A DNA stretch of 64,000 nt from Nitrospirota bacterium (GCA_021783515.1 JAJXTV010000017.1:17157-81156); one strand, 5' to 3'. Positions 53,308 through 63,738 are shown, counted from the first letter of the stretch. Made by a program: numbers and translations. Notes: generated by a model not told the origin, from the sequence alone.

Positions 53308-55308
53308 CTAAAGACTGCCGAATGCCGATGCGGCAGCCGGGGGTTCCGAAGGGGAGAACCTCTTATATTGATAATACGACGTGATCACCTTCTTTACGTA
53401 GTTCCTCGTCTCCGGATAGGGGATGTCCTCGATGAACTCGTCGACCGACTTGTAGTTGCCCTTCTCCTCCCATTTTCTCACCGCCGCCTCGCCGGCATTG
53501 TATGCGGCAAGCACATGAGGCAGGGAACCGAACTCCCTGAAGAGGGACTTCAGATAATAAACGCCGAGGCGTATGTTCGTCGAGACGTCGCTGATTTCGG
53601 ACGCCTTGCTGATCCCGAGATTGACGTTTCTGTCGAGGCGGAACGCGGTCCTGGGCATCAGCTGCATAAGCCCCCGGGCCCCCGCAACCGATTTGGCGTC
53701 CGGGTCGAAGCGGCTCTCCTCCCGCATCACCGACAGCGCGATCATGGGGTCGATGCCGTTTTGACGCGATACCGCCTCGACCTCCTCGCGGAATGCCATC
53801 GGATACCAGAAGCGGTGCATCTTTTCGGAGTACGGCATCCTCGTCACGAGACCGACGGCATGCCTGAAGTCCCCTATTTTCTGGAGCCTTGCTGCCACCG
53901 CAATCAGTTCCTGAGGAGAATCGATCTGCCTGGTCATCCACTGCAGCTCGTCGCCGGCCTCCTTCTGCATACCAACGGACAAGAGGGCATCCACCCGCTC
54001 AAACCCTTTTTGCGGAGAGAGCGGAGTTGCCTGCAGTTCCCCGATGCCGCCCCGTGAAGGCTGCACCTTCCCGAGCGCCGCCGAAAGGGCGGCATAGAAA
54101 TTGTTCTCATACGGCAGGAGGGCCTGATAGAGGTCCTTTGCATCTCCCCCGGCGGCCTCCTTGCTCCGCGCCTCCCAATAGAGGTATTTCGGTTCTTCAT
54201 ACGTCGAGTACAGGTCCGAAAAGACCTTTGAGGCCTCCTGGTATTCGCCCGACAGATAGTGGGTCCATCCTATGCCCCACATCGCGTCTTCCTTCTCCCG
54301 GGGATAGTTGCCGATGATCTCCTGATAGATTGTGAGCGCGCCTTTAGCGTCTCCTTCGCGCCTCTTGTCGGACGCCTGGGCCAGAAGAAGATTCCCTGCC
54401 CTCTTATCGTGCTTCCCGATCAGAACCTTTAAGGCCGCCTCGAACCCTTCTTTGTCGCCGGCCCGATAAAGAGCGCGGGCCTTGGAATACACGTCGTCCA
54501 CCTTGTCGTAAATCGCGGCCGCCTCGCGATACTCCTTCTGCCTGAAGACCGCAAGCCCCAGGCCCCTCATAGCCTCGTCCCTGCTATCTTCTCCCCCTCC
54601 GGCCAGGGTCATTCTCAGCTCGCGCTCGGCCTCCCGGTACCGGAACTGTTTCATGAGGTTCTCGGCTCGGGCGAGGTGGTCGGCTGAATTCATGCAGCCC
54701 GGCTCCATTTCGGCGTATGCCTGGCCGGCGAAAGAGCCGGCCTGCAGGTATATCTTCTTGAATGCCTTCGCCGCCGGCCCTGTTTCCCCCGACCGCTTCA
54801 GGAAAAGACCATACAGAAAATACCTCTTCTCGTCGGCGGGATAGTCCTTCACGTATGCTTCGAATATCCGCGAAAGGTCCGCATCACCCTTGTCCCCTGC
54901 CTCGGCAACCTCTGCAGCCCTGGCCTTTCTGGTCAGGGGCGATTTCGGAAACTTCTTCATGAGTGCCCTGACGGTGTCGAGCGCCTTTCCGTGATCCCCG
55001 AGTCCGTGGTAGGCGTCGGAAAGATACAGAAGCGCGTAGTCTCCGAGAAGGGGGAAATCCCCAATCGCATGAGACAGCTTTTTCACCGCCTCATCGTAAC
55101 GGCCGGCAGCAAGGGCGCTTTTACCCTCTTTGAAAGACTCTTTACCGTCCTCCGCAGAGGCCCCGGCGGCCAGGAAACAAAATGAGGCCAAAACAATAAT
55201 AATAAGGAAGCGGAAGACCCCGTTGTACGCATTGCACGAGCCGAAGGACTCACGTCGGGGGGTTACCTCTTCCGGCAGACGACTCTTTTTTGCGGCTCCG
55301 ATACCCAT
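53308..55308 (-). CDS. Soluble lytic transglycosylase (SLT) with TPR-like superhelix
   Basis: The 666-residue periplasmic muramidase cleaves peptidoglycan, forming 1,6-anhydro ends. A hydrophobic signal segment (about 33-50) ends in AGASAED; a long helical TPR-type region (about 55-470) follows. The C-terminal SLT domain (about 500-640) has the catalytic Glu in ALSVMREESRFDPDAKS, GARGLMQLMP, and LAAYNAGEAAVRKW. The N-terminus before the signal is about 32 residues long, so a downstream start may be real, but no better ribosome site is seen. Confidence 0.92.
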   Translation of the reverse strand: MGIGAAKKSRLPEEVTPRRESFGSCNAYNGVFRFLIIIVLASFCFLAAGASAEDGKESFKEGKSALAAGRYDEAVKKLSHAIGDFPLLGDYALLYLSDAYHGLGDHGKALDTVRALMKKFPKSPLTRKARAAEVAEAGDKGDADLSRIFEAYVKDYPADEKRYFLYGLFLKRSGETGPAAKAFKKIYLQAGSFAGQAYAEMEPGCMNSADHLARAENLMKQFRYREAERELRMTLAGGGEDSRDEAMRGLGLAVFRQKEYREAAAIYDKVDDVYSKARALYRAGDKEGFEAALKVLIGKHDKRAGNLLLAQASDKRREGDAKGALTIYQEIIGNYPREKEDAMWGIGWTHYLSGEYQEASKVFSDLYSTYEEPKYLYWEARSKEAAGGDAKDLYQALLPYENNFYAALSAALGKVQPSRGGIGELQATPLSPQKGFERVDALLSVGMQKEAGDELQWMTRQIDSPQELIAVAARLQKIGDFRHAVGLVTRMPYSEKMHRFWYPMAFREEVEAVSRQNGIDPMIALSVMREESRFDPDAKSVAGARGLMQLMPRTAFRLDRNVNLGISKASEISDVSTNIRLGVYYLKSLFREFGSLPHVLAAYNAGEAAVRKWEEKGNYKSVDEFIEDIPYPETRNYVKKVITSYYQYKRFSPSEPPAAASAFGSL

Positions 55309-55446
55309 ACTTCTTGTGTTACCTCTATTTTATGATAGACGAAAGCGAAATTTTCGGCAATCATCGCGCCGCCAGAACCTGTGCAAGCCCTCTCATGGTC
55401 GGCCCGCAAATAGCATAATCGGGCGATACTGTGGTATATTTTCCCT

Positions 55447-57300
55447 ATGATACGAGACCTCAGGCTCCACGGCAGCATCGGAGGCATCGATTTTTTCGCT
55501 TTTGCCGCGGGGGCAGGCACCCATAACTCGTATTTCTACGAAGAAGAGCCCTCCCGCATCCGATTTTTCTCCCGGGGCAACGAGTTCACCATCTCCGAAA
55601 GCAGCGTCACCTATAAGGGGTCCGGGGGGAGTTTCTGCCAGTATATGTTCGGCGTCGAAAAGCCCGTCAAGGACATGGCGAAGAGCGATATTTCAAACCG
55701 CCTCATCATGTTCGGCGCCTTCCTGGATGACCAGGAAAAGGTCGTCTTTACGAACAATACCGAGGGGGTCGAGACATTCGACAGGCTCTTTCTCCAGGGC
55801 CATGCGGTCGCGAACTATTTTTTCCTGATCTCCTCCGAATATGAAGGGGACTCCCGGAAACGGCAGAAGCAGATTCTCAAGTCCGTCGGCAAATTTCTCA
55901 AGCGCACCGACCTGCTCGCCGACGACCGCGACACGGAACTCCTGGGCCACTTCTGCGCGGAGCTCAAGGAGAAGAAGTCGGTCGTCTTCATCTTCAAGAT
56001 CATCAACCGGGCAAACCGGGACTATTGCAACACCTTCAAGGGGCTGTATGCAAGAAGCCGGGAACTCGCTCCGGCTGACGAAATGCTCCTCGAGGAGATC
56101 GTCATCAGAAACCGGATCGACCGCTATCAGCAGGAGCGGATAAAGATCGACGTCATGTACAATCATCCCGAAAACAAGGTGGTGGTCGACGAATACCGGG
56201 ACGTGCTCGTCAGGAGCATGGAACGCGACGTGATCGAGGCGTCCGAATACGCGAGATTGAACAGGCTCAGGACACTGAGCATCAGGAACAATATACCGGT
56301 CGTTCTCTTCGACACTCTCGACGAGCTCCTCCTGAAAGGAAAGAAGATCCAGGAGATCGAAGAGCGGGATTATCTGCGGGAGGCCCGGTCGATCCTCGAG
56401 AATCTCTTTTTCAAGGACCCTTCCCTGAAGCAGCATATCATCAAGGACGACATCATCCGTCTCGTCAAGGCGAAGCATGCCGCCTATTCGCAGAACGACA
56501 GGGGATTCGAGCAGGTGCTCCTGGACATCGGCAGGGCCTGCGACGAGCTGGCCCGGGAGACCGACGACTTCCGCGTCTTCGAGGAGTTCAGCTCGATCAT
56601 CACCTACTTCGACCGATACGACAACGTCCAGGCGCTCCTGAGTCAGCTCGCCTTTATGAAGAAGATTGACTTCAAGGACGAATCGCTAAGAAGCCTGATC
56701 GGCAACAAGAAGGCCTTTGACACGCTCGACCCGGACCTCTTCAAGACGATCTTTATCAAAGAGCTTCTCACCAACAAATATATCACCGCCTACGGGAAGC
56801 GGAAGATAAAGCTGATCCTCAAAGGCATCGAGAACATCCAGCAGGGAGAGTCTTCGCTGAAAGACGTCATGGCCGAACTGCGCAGCGTCGCCGAAGAAGA
56901 AAGGCTCTACCACGAGACCCACGCCGCCATGAAGGAGCGGATGCGGAGCTTCTTCCCGGGGCTCGAGATGAAAGAGGTGAGGGAAAAGATACGGGCCGAC
57001 ATCACCGCCGAACTGGCGGGAAAGGGCATCGCGGCGAAGCTCCCGGAAAGGCTCTTCGAGAAGGTCTTTATCGACCTCAGGAAGGAATCGGTCTACCTGA
57101 ACCAGATATTCCCGACGGTTATCCATACGATGGACGCCTCGCTCCGGGAAGACTTCCTCGAAAACAGCGGCCTCGACAGGTTCTACATCGAGTCGCTCGA
57201 AAAAGAGTATTTCGAGGAAAAGAACCTCGACCTCTCCCTGCTCGAAACCCTCAGGGAAGGGAAGGAGATACTGAGTGGTGGAGGCGGCGAGCGGATTTGA
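55447..57300 (+). CDS. Conserved cytoplasmic protein of unknown function
   Basis: The 617-residue protein has no signal peptide or TM segment and is rich in charged residues. The N-terminal 130 residues look beta-rich (IRDLRLHGSIGGIDFFAFAA; NSYFYEEEPSRIRFFSRGN), the rest is helical with probable coiled coils (KIQEIEERDYLREARSILEN; EERLYHETHAAMKERMRSF). It resembles a family named only by number (TIGR04442), known mainly from Geobacter and Nitrospirota; this is from memory. It stands alone, divergent from the transglycosylase. The last seven codons and stop lie over the 3' end of tRNA-Cys on the other strand. Confidence 0.8.
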   Translation: MIRDLRLHGSIGGIDFFAFAAGAGTHNSYFYEEEPSRIRFFSRGNEFTISESSVTYKGSGGSFCQYMFGVEKPVKDMAKSDISNRLIMFGAFLDDQEKVVFTNNTEGVETFDRLFLQGHAVANYFFLISSEYEGDSRKRQKQILKSVGKFLKRTDLLADDRDTELLGHFCAELKEKKSVVFIFKIINRANRDYCNTFKGLYARSRELAPADEMLLEEIVIRNRIDRYQQERIKIDVMYNHPENKVVVDEYRDVLVRSMERDVIEASEYARLNRLRTLSIRNNIPVVLFDTLDELLLKGKKIQEIEERDYLREARSILENLFFKDPSLKQHIIKDDIIRLVKAKHAAYSQNDRGFEQVLLDIGRACDELARETDDFRVFEEFSSIITYFDRYDNVQALLSQLAFMKKIDFKDESLRSLIGNKKAFDTLDPDLFKTIFIKELLTNKYITAYGKRKIKLILKGIENIQQGESSLKDVMAELRSVAEEERLYHETHAAMKERMRSFFPGLEMKEVREKIRADITAELAGKGIAAKLPERLFEKVFIDLRKESVYLNQIFPTVIHTMDASLREDFLENSGLDRFYIESLEKEYFEEKNLDLSLLETLREGKEILSGGGGERI

Positions 57301-57354
57301 ACCGCTGCATAAAGGTTTTGCAGACCTCTCCCTTAGCCACTTGGGTACGCCGCC
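57279..57354 (-). tRNA. tRNA-Cys (GCA), CCA encoded
   Basis: The 76-nt sequence folds as a cloverleaf: acceptor GGCGGCG/CGCCGCC, anticodon stem GGT/ACC with loop CTGCAAA (anticodon GCA), T-arm GCGGTTCAAATCCGC, discriminator T as usual for Cys, and encoded CCA. Its 3' 22 bases lie over the end of the convergent 617-residue protein gene. Confidence 0.95.
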
Positions 57355-57477
57355 GATAAGAGCAAACAGTAAAGAGTTAAAATGAACAGTTAATAAAAGC
57401 TGTGAAAGAATTTACTGCCGATCAATTCCGGAAGTCTTTGCATCCTATTCTTGCTTTTCACTTTTTACTGTAGTTAA

Positions 57478-57553
57478 TGGAGCGGGAAACGGGATTCGAA
57501 CCCGCGACCCCAACCTTGGCAAGGTTGTGCTCTACCAACTGAGCTATTCCCGC
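57478..57553 (-). tRNA. tRNA-Gly (GCC), CCA encoded
   Basis: The 76-nt cloverleaf has acceptor GCGGGAA/TTCCCGC, D-arm AGCTCAGTTGGTAGAGC, anticodon stem CAACC/GGTTG with loop TTGCCAA (anticodon GCC), T-arm GCGGGTTCGAATCCCG and encoded CCA. It precedes tRNA-Cys by 123 bp on the same strand, probably as one transcript. The gap between them is A/T-rich with no further tRNA. Confidence 0.97.
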
Positions 57554-57594
57554 ATTATCTGCCGCAGAATTATCCGGTATCATTCAGATAATCC

Positions 57595-57666
57595 TTAACT
57601 TATCGTTATCCGATAAGATATAATTATAATCTATGAACTATAAAATTGACAAGGGATTTTTGTCAA
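57595..57666 (+). promoter_or_regulatory. trpEG promoter with two inverted repeats
   Basis: TTAACT (57595-57600), an 18-bp spacer and TATAAT (57619-57624) form the promoter. TTATCG-5-CGATAA (57600-57616) fills the spacer and could be an operator. A second inverted repeat, TTGACAA-7-TTGTCAA (57646-57666), ends one base before the trpE ATG and holds the AGGGA ribosome site in its loop. It may hide the site or bind a regulator. Functions are inference. Confidence 0.5.
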
Positions 57667-57667
57667 C

Positions 57668-59140
57668 ATGATATACCCGGACCTGAAAAAATTCGAGGAG
57701 CTTGCCGCACACGGGAACCTGATCCCGGTATACAGGGAGATACTGGCGGACACGGACACTCCCGTCAGCGCCTTTCTCAAGCTGGGGGGAACGCCTTCTT
57801 TTCTTCTGGAGAGTGTGGAAGGGGGAGAAAAGTGGGCGCGCTATTCCTTCATCGGCTCCAGGCCGTCGAAGATCATCAGGGGAAGGGGCACACGGGTCGA
57901 GATCGTCAGCGGCCGAGAGCCTGCTGTCGTCATCGAGGCGGAAAATCCGGTCGAGATCATCAAGAGCGAAATCTCCCGTTACCGTCCGGTGGAAATCCCG
58001 GGGCTTCCGATCTTCTACGGCGGGCTGGTGGGCTATATGGGCTACGACATGGTGCAGTTCTTCGAGCCGATCAGGGAAAGGGAGAAAGAGGGGCTCGGGC
58101 TGCCCGACTTCTTCTTCATGCTCACCGATACCATGCTCATCTTCGACAGTCTCAGGCAGAAGATAAAAGTGATCTCCAACGCGCATATAGAAGACAAGTC
58201 TCCGGCCAAGGCATACCGTGAGGCCGAACAAAAGATCGAAGAACTGATAGCAAGGCTGAGGGCGCCTCTCGTCCTGGGACAGTCCGGTCCTTCCGAAAAA
58301 TCCGGCGAGGTCTGCTCGAATTATACCAAAGAGGACTTTCTGCTGGCGGTCGAAAAATCGAAAGAGTACGTCATGGCCGGGGACGTCGTGCAGGTCGTCC
58401 TCTCGCAGCGGTTCGAGCGCAAAAGCGCGGTCTACCCGTTCGACATCTACCGGGCGCTAAGGGTAATCAACCCCTCTCCCTACATGTATTATCTCGATAT
58501 CGGAGAGGCGAAGATCGTCGGATCTTCTCCCGAGATCCTTGTCAGGGTGGAAAACGGGCGGATCGTGCTCCGGCCGATCGCCGGCACGCGGAAAAGGGGC
58601 GAGACCGAGGAGGCCGACGCGGCGCTGGAAGATGAGTTGAAGCGGGACCCGAAAGAGGTCGCCGAACATATCATGCTCGTCGACTTGGGCAGAAACGATG
58701 TCGGGAAGGTCGCAAAAACCGGGTCGGTCAGGGTCTCCGAACTGATGACGGTCGAGCGCTACAGCCACGTCATGCACCTCGTATCGAATGTCGAGGGGGA
58801 TCTGAGGGATGAGCTCGACGCCTTCGATGTGCTCACGGCATGTTTTCCTGCGGGGACGGTCTCCGGGGCTCCGAAGAAGAGGGCGATGGAGATCATCGAG
58901 GAACTCGAACCCACGCGGAGGGGGCCGTACGCCGGGTCTATCGGATATTTCAGTTACTCCGGAAATATGGACACCTGCATTACGATCAGGACCCTTGTCA
59001 TACAGGACGGGATGATATATGTGCAGGCGGGGGCGGGCCTGGTCGCCGACTCCGATCCGGAGAGGGAATACGCGGAGACGGTCAACAAGGCGAAGGGGAT
59101 GATGAAGGCCGCCGACATGGCGGAAGAAGGGCTGGGATAA
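57668..59140 (+). CDS. trpE: Anthranilate synthase component I
   Basis: TrpE converts chorismate to anthranilate with ammonia from TrpG. The 490-residue protein has the tryptophan feedback motif [18 protein letters not shown] near 38-55, the catalytic domain with [41 protein letters not shown] and the end [19 protein letters not shown] indicates Trp sensitivity. It is followed by trpG after four bases. trpD, trpC and trpF are not in the window, and trpBA lie 45 kb away. Confidence 0.97.
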   Translation: MIYPDLKKFEELAAHGNLIPVYREILADTDTPVSAFLKLGGTPSFLLESVEGGEKWARYSFIGSRPSKIIRGRGTRVEIVSGREPAVVIEAENPVEIIKSEISRYRPVEIPGLPIFYGGLVGYMGYDMVQFFEPIREREKEGLGLPDFFFMLTDTMLIFDSLRQKIKVISNAHIEDKSPAKAYREAEQKIEELIARLRAPLVLGQSGPSEKSGEVCSNYTKEDFLLAVEKSKEYVMAGDVVQVVLSQRFERKSAVYPFDIYRALRVINPSPYMYYLDIGEAKIVGSSPEILVRVENGRIVLRPIAGTRKRGETEEADAALEDELKRDPKEVAEHIMLVDLGRNDVGKVAKTGSVRVSELMTVERYSHVMHLVSNVEGDLRDELDAFDVLTACFPAGTVSGAPKKRAMEIIEELEPTRRGPYAGSIGYFSYSGNMDTCITIRTLVIQDGMIYVQAGAGLVADSDPEREYAETVNKAKGMMKAADMAEEGLG

Positions 59141-59144
59141 TGTC

Positions 59145-59711
<567 letters not shown>

Positions 59712-59776
59712 CGCAGCACCGGCCGAGTGCCCGCATTATTCTTCTCCGCTGAAGAAAGACGGCCCTTCGAGTCCGC

Positions 59777-60682
59777 TCACGGAGTGCCCGCCGCAAGCAT
59801 AAAGCTCATCACCTCAGCGAGTCTTGCGATCCCGGCCCTTCCGCCGGCCATGGTGCATTTGATCGCCGCAAGGGCGGAGGCAAAGGCGACCGTCCGTCTG
59901 ATTCCCCAGCCCTGAAGAAGGCCGTAAGCATATCCCCCGTGAAAGACGTCCCCTGCACCGGTGGTGTCGACGACATCGACCTTGAAGGCGGCTGTCTCGA
60001 AGCAATCGCCTCCCGACGAAGCGGTGATGCTTCCCCTTTCGCCGAGGGTTATGGTGAGGGCCTTGGCCCCCAGTCTTTCCCTTTCCCGCGAGAGGGCCCC
60101 GGGCGACAGCTCCCATCCAAGCTCCCGGGCGAACTCTTCCGAGCCGACGACATAATCGGACAACCCGGCAAGCTCCACCATGCCCGGCCGCACCCTTCCG
60201 GCATCAAGCATCACCGGCAGCCCCCGCCTCCCGGCCTCTCCTGCCGCATGGATCGATATTTCCGCCATCAGACCGTCAAGAAGGAGCATGCTGCAGCCGA
60301 CGAGAAAGTCTTCGCCGAGCTCCGCCTTCCCGAGCGCCTCGCCCGTAGGACGCCGCCAGAAGATCGTCCTCCTTCCGGTCTCCCTCTCGACGGCGATGAA
60401 CGCGGTCTGGGAAACGGACGCACGGCGCATCTTAAGCCCTGAAATATCCACGCCCTCCTCCGCAAGAGAGCGTTGTATCTTTCCGCCGGCGTCGTCGTCG
60501 CCGACTACTCCGGAAAAGCGACACCTGACGCCGAGGCGAGAGAGCGCTACGAGCGCGGTTGCGACCGGGCCTCCTCCCTCTTCATGCCATTGGAGTATCT
60601 CCTTCTTCGTATCGAGGGGCGGATAGGCGTCGACAAAGGCGAGATAATCGAGCGAGCATTGGCCGATTCCGGTAACAATCAT
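59777..60682 (-). CDS. PfkB-family carbohydrate/nucleoside kinase
   Basis: The 301-residue ribokinase-fold protein has the N-terminal GGGPVATALVALSRLG and the C-terminal ATP/anion-hole signature VVDTTGAGDVFHGGYAYGLL with the catalytic Asp. The substrate (ribose, fructose, adenosine or other) cannot be told. Single gene, divergent from the response regulator. Confidence 0.9.
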   Translation of the reverse strand: MIVTGIGQCSLDYLAFVDAYPPLDTKKEILQWHEEGGGPVATALVALSRLGVRCRFSGVVGDDDAGGKIQRSLAEEGVDISGLKMRRASVSQTAFIAVERETGRRTIFWRRPTGEALGKAELGEDFLVGCSMLLLDGLMAEISIHAAGEAGRRGLPVMLDAGRVRPGMVELAGLSDYVVGSEEFARELGWELSPGALSRERERLGAKALTITLGERGSITASSGGDCFETAAFKVDVVDTTGAGDVFHGGYAYGLLQGWGIRRTVAFASALAAIKCTMAGGRAGIARLAEVMSFMLAAGTP

Positions 60683-60772
60683 GATAGGTATTATACGCCG
60701 TGATGACCCCGGAGAATATATTCATCCGCCCGGCACTGTATATCGCATGGGGCGTTGTACTATAGTATAAGA

Positions 60773-61438
60773 ATGGATGATGGCGCCGTAGATGACCGGC
60801 TGCCCGTGTCGGTCCTGTATGTCGAGGACGAGCCTCTCACAAGGCAGGTCGTCGCGCGGATGCTAGGAAGAAGGATTGCTGAGTTGTACGAGGCGTCAAA
60901 CGGGCAGGAAGGGCTGGCCCTTTTCAAAGAACGCAGGCCCGATATCGTGATATCGGACATCATGATGCCCCTCATGGACGGCATCGAGATGTCGAGGGAG
61001 ATTAAATCACTGGACAAAGGGGCCCGGATCATCCTCACGACCGCGTACAGCGACGCCAAAATACTCTTCGCCTCGATCGAGCTGGGGGTCGACAGTTATC
61101 TCCTTAAACCTGTCGACATGACCGCGCTCTTCCGGGCGATCGATAAGTGCGTGCAGATCGTCGTTCTGGAAAGAAAGGTCCGGCAGCAGGACAGAGAGAA
61201 GGATGAGCTCATCGTCAAACTGCGCGATGCGCTCGAGAACGTGAAGAAACTGAGCGGGCTCCTGCCGATCTGCTCGAGCTGCAAGAAGATACGGGACGAC
61301 AGGGGATACTGGAACCAGATCGAAACCTATATTTCAGAGCATTCCGAGGCGCTGTTTACGCACGGTCTCTGCGATGAATGCACCAAAAAAATGTACCCGG
61401 AATATTACGACAGGATAAAGGAAAGGAAAAAAGAATAA
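60773..61438 (+). CDS. Response regulator with C-terminal Cys/His module
   Basis: The 221-residue protein has a receiver domain (VLYVEDEPLTRQVVARML; phospho-acceptor Asp62 in ISDIMMP; Lys112 in LKPVD), a coiled-coil linker (about 132-160) and a C-terminal module PICSSCKKIRDDRGYWNQIE ... THGLCDEC (Cys167, Cys170, His197, Cys200, Cys203). There is no DNA-binding domain. The same module occurs in the PAS-GAF protein at 1-1372. A TTG 18 bases upstream is also possible. It probably receives phosphate from the kinase at 62365. Confidence 0.88.
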   Translation: MDDGAVDDRLPVSVLYVEDEPLTRQVVARMLGRRIAELYEASNGQEGLALFKERRPDIVISDIMMPLMDGIEMSREIKSLDKGARIILTTAYSDAKILFASIELGVDSYLLKPVDMTALFRAIDKCVQIVVLERKVRQQDREKDELIVKLRDALENVKKLSGLLPICSSCKKIRDDRGYWNQIETYISEHSEALFTHGLCDECTKKMYPEYYDRIKERKKE

Positions 61439-61500
61439 TCCTTCCCGGAGATGACTGAAGCCTTTCACCGGGAACCAGCGCAAGGAGGATATGTCCCTAA

Positions 61501-62355
61501 GTGAAACAATCGGCCTTTTTTTCGAAATTCGCAATGTTTATTCTTATCGCCCTTGTCGGATCGCTTTTTGCCGCCGGCCGAACTTCCGCGGCAGAGGACG
61601 CCAAAAAAACGGTGCGGATCGGAGGGACCGGGGTCGCGCTGGCCACCATAAGGCTCCTCGGGGATTCATTCCAGAAGAAACATCCGGGGATAGCGGTAAA
61701 GGTATTCCCGAGCCTGGGCAGCCAGGGTGGCCTTGAGGCGGCGGAGCACGGCGATATCGATATCGCGGTTGCGAGCAAGAAACTTTCGGCGAAGCAGAAA
61801 GCCGGCTTGGCCGTCTCCGAATACGGCAGGACCCCTCTGGTATTTGTGACGCGCGAAACAAACCCCGTCTCCCGGATCACACTCAGGCAGGTCATCGACA
61901 TCTATGCGGGCAGGACAATGAGATGGCCGGACGGAACTCCCGTGAGGCTTGTGATCCGCCCCGCAGGGGAGTCGAGCAACCACCTTCTGGGGGAGATCTC
62001 GGGGGAGATGAAGAAAGCCGTGGAGGATTCGGCTGCACGGCCCGGCCTCAGCATGGCGGTCACCGATCAGGACAATGCCGATCTGCTCGAGAAACTTCCC
62101 GGCTCATTCGGCGTCGCTCCGCTCTGCCAGATCCTCTCCGAAAACCGGAGACTGAAGGTCCTGGCGTTACAGAAGCCGGGAGGGGGCGAAATAGCTCCGG
62201 CCGGCGGCAGCTATCCCTATTATTATGACCTTTTTATTGCGACCGGCCCCCGCTCCTCGCCTTCGTCCGCTCTTTTTGTCAGGTTTGTGTTTTCTAAAGA
62301 AGGACAACGGATCCTTGCGAACACCGGTCACATACCGGCCGTCGGGCGCAGATAA
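61501..62355 (+). CDS. PstS-like periplasmic binding protein
   Basis: The 284-residue secreted protein (signal peptide about 1-30, cut near TSAAED) resembles phosphate/molybdate-type binding proteins: VRIGGTGVALATIRLLGDSF, SLGSQGGLEAAEHGDIDIAV, RQVIDIYAGRTMRWPDGTPV and the end RFVFSKEGQRILANTG. No ABC permease or ATPase is adjacent. It lies between a response regulator and a histidine kinase, so it may act as a ligand sensor. GTG start; AGGAGG is 12 nt upstream, which is long. Confidence 0.85.
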   Translation: MKQSAFFSKFAMFILIALVGSLFAAGRTSAAEDAKKTVRIGGTGVALATIRLLGDSFQKKHPGIAVKVFPSLGSQGGLEAAEHGDIDIAVASKKLSAKQKAGLAVSEYGRTPLVFVTRETNPVSRITLRQVIDIYAGRTMRWPDGTPVRLVIRPAGESSNHLLGEISGEMKKAVEDSAARPGLSMAVTDQDNADLLEKLPGSFGVAPLCQILSENRRLKVLALQKPGGGEIAPAGGSYPYYYDLFIATGPRSSPSSALFVRFVFSKEGQRILANTGHIPAVGRR

Positions 62356-62364
62356 CCCGCTAGG

Positions 62365-63684
62365 ATGCAGGTTTCAATCGGAAGAGTTATCAGGATTACC
62401 CATACCCTGTCGATACTCCTTTCCGTTCTGACGGCCTTCGTCGTACCGGTGATCTACTTCTCGGCGGGATACCAGAAAGAGGTCTCGATCCTCGCCACAG
62501 AAGCCGAAGTGAATGCTTCCCTTGCCACAGGCATTATCAGCAGAAATCCGCTTTTATGGCGGTACGAGTCCGAGAGGCTCGCGGAATTCCTCTCGCGCAG
62601 GCCCTTCGACCCGACAAAAGAGAACCGGCGCATCTTCGACGAAAAGGAGGTCCTCATCGCGGAATACGGAAACCCAATGCAATCCCCTCTTCTGAGGCGC
62701 GCCTATCCGCTCTACGATTCGGGACGCGTCGTCGGAAAGCTTGAGGTCACCCGCTCGCTGAGGAACCTCTCCAAAACCACCGCGGAACTGACCTTTGCGG
62801 CCGCGTTGTGCGCATTTCTTGCTTATCTTTTCATGCGCATGTTCCCGCTCCGTGCGCTCGATCAGGCGCTGGGGACCCTTACCGAATTGAACAGGACTCT
62901 GGAGATGAGGGTAAACGAAGAAGTTGCGAAGGGCAGGGAGAAGGACCTCCTCCTTATGCAGCAGTCCAAGCTCGCCGCGATGGGCGAGATGATCGGAAGC
63001 ATCGCCCATCAGTGGAGGCAGCCACTGAACACCGTGGGATTGATCATCCAGGATGTAGGGAGCGTCGGTCAGTCGGGGAATCTCGACAGCAAGTATCTGG
63101 AAGACAGCGTCGAAAGGGCGATGGCGATAATACGCCACATGTCGATGACGATAGATGATTTCCGGAACTTCTACCTCCCTGAAAAAGAGCGCCGCAGATT
63201 CGACGTCGGCAATACAGTCATGCAGGCCCTCTCGGTGATCGACGCGAGTTTCGCGGACAAGGGCATTACGATAGATCTCGACATGGAGGAAGATCTGTCG
63301 GTCGACGGGTTTCCCAATGAATTTATCCAGGTGCTTCTGAATCTTCTGGGAAATGCAAAAGATACGCTTGTCGAGAGGAACACACGAAATCCCAGGGTGG
63401 CGATCCGCTGCTTCAGGGAAAACGACAGGGCCGTGGTCACCGTAAGGGACAACGGCGGCGGAATCCCCGCTGATATCGCGGACAAGATATTCGATCCATA
63501 TTTCTCTACCAAGAGGGAACTGAAGGGAACGGGAATCGGCCTTTATATGTCAAAAGTGATAATGGAAAAAAATATGGACGGGAAATTAACCGCATACAAT
63601 ACTGGCGACGGCGCGGAATTCAGGATTGAAGTAAAGGAAAAAAGAGGAGACCCTGGTCAAGCAGGGTCTCCTGAGGGGAGGTAA
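62365..63684 (+). CDS. Membrane sensor histidine kinase
   Basis: The 439-residue kinase has two TM segments (about 15-33 and 142-160) enclosing a periplasmic domain of about 105 residues, then a coiled coil. The H-box is [20 protein letters not shown] (phospho-His near 215); the N-box is [18 protein letters not shown] and the G-boxes are [19 protein letters not shown] and [14 protein letters not shown]. It follows the binding-protein gene by nine bases. Its last codons form the hairpin of a terminator on the other strand. Confidence 0.93.
   Translation: MQVSIGRVIRITHTLSILLSVLTAFVVPVIYFSAGYQKEVSILATEAEVNASLATGIISRNPLLWRYESERLAEFLSRRPFDPTKENRRIFDEKEVLIAEYGNPMQSPLLRRAYPLYDSGRVVGKLEVTRSLRNLSKTTAELTFAAALCAFLAYLFMRMFPLRALDQALGTLTELNRTLEMRVNEEVAKGREKDLLLMQQSKLAAMGEMIGSIAHQWRQPLNTVGLIIQDVGSVGQSGNLDSKYLEDSVERAMAIIRHMSMTIDDFRNFYLPEKERRRFDVGNTVMQALSVIDASFADKGITIDLDMEEDLSVDGFPNEFIQVLLNLLGNAKDTLVERNTRNPRVAIRCFRENDRAVVTVRDNGGGIPADIADKIFDPYFSTKRELKGTGIGLYMSKVIMEKNMDGKLTAYNTGDGAEFRIEVKEKRGDPGQAGSPEGR
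63638..63671 (-). terminator. Rho-independent terminator of the gene at 63739
   Basis: GGAGACCCTG-GTCAAG-CAGGGTCTCC (63646-63671), a perfect ten-base-pair stem, is followed on the minus strand by TCTTTTTTCC. It lies inside the 3' end of the histidine kinase gene. No T-run follows on the plus strand. Confidence 0.85.
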
Positions 63685-63700
63685 CAAAGAGGCAATTATT

Positions 63701-63720
63701 GGGCGTATCGTGATACGCCC
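63701..63720. repeat. 20-bp near-perfect palindrome
   Basis: GGGCGTATCGTGATACGCCC lies between the two convergent genes. It looks like a REP-type dispersed palindrome, but only one copy is seen in this window. Confidence 0.45.
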
Positions 63721-63738
63721 CTGCAATCCTTTATGGTC

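Noticed and set aside
57355..57477. A further tRNA between tRNA-Cys and tRNA-Gly
   Set aside because: The sequence is A/T-rich with no cloverleaf; it contains only short repeat-like TTTTCACTTTTTACTG text.
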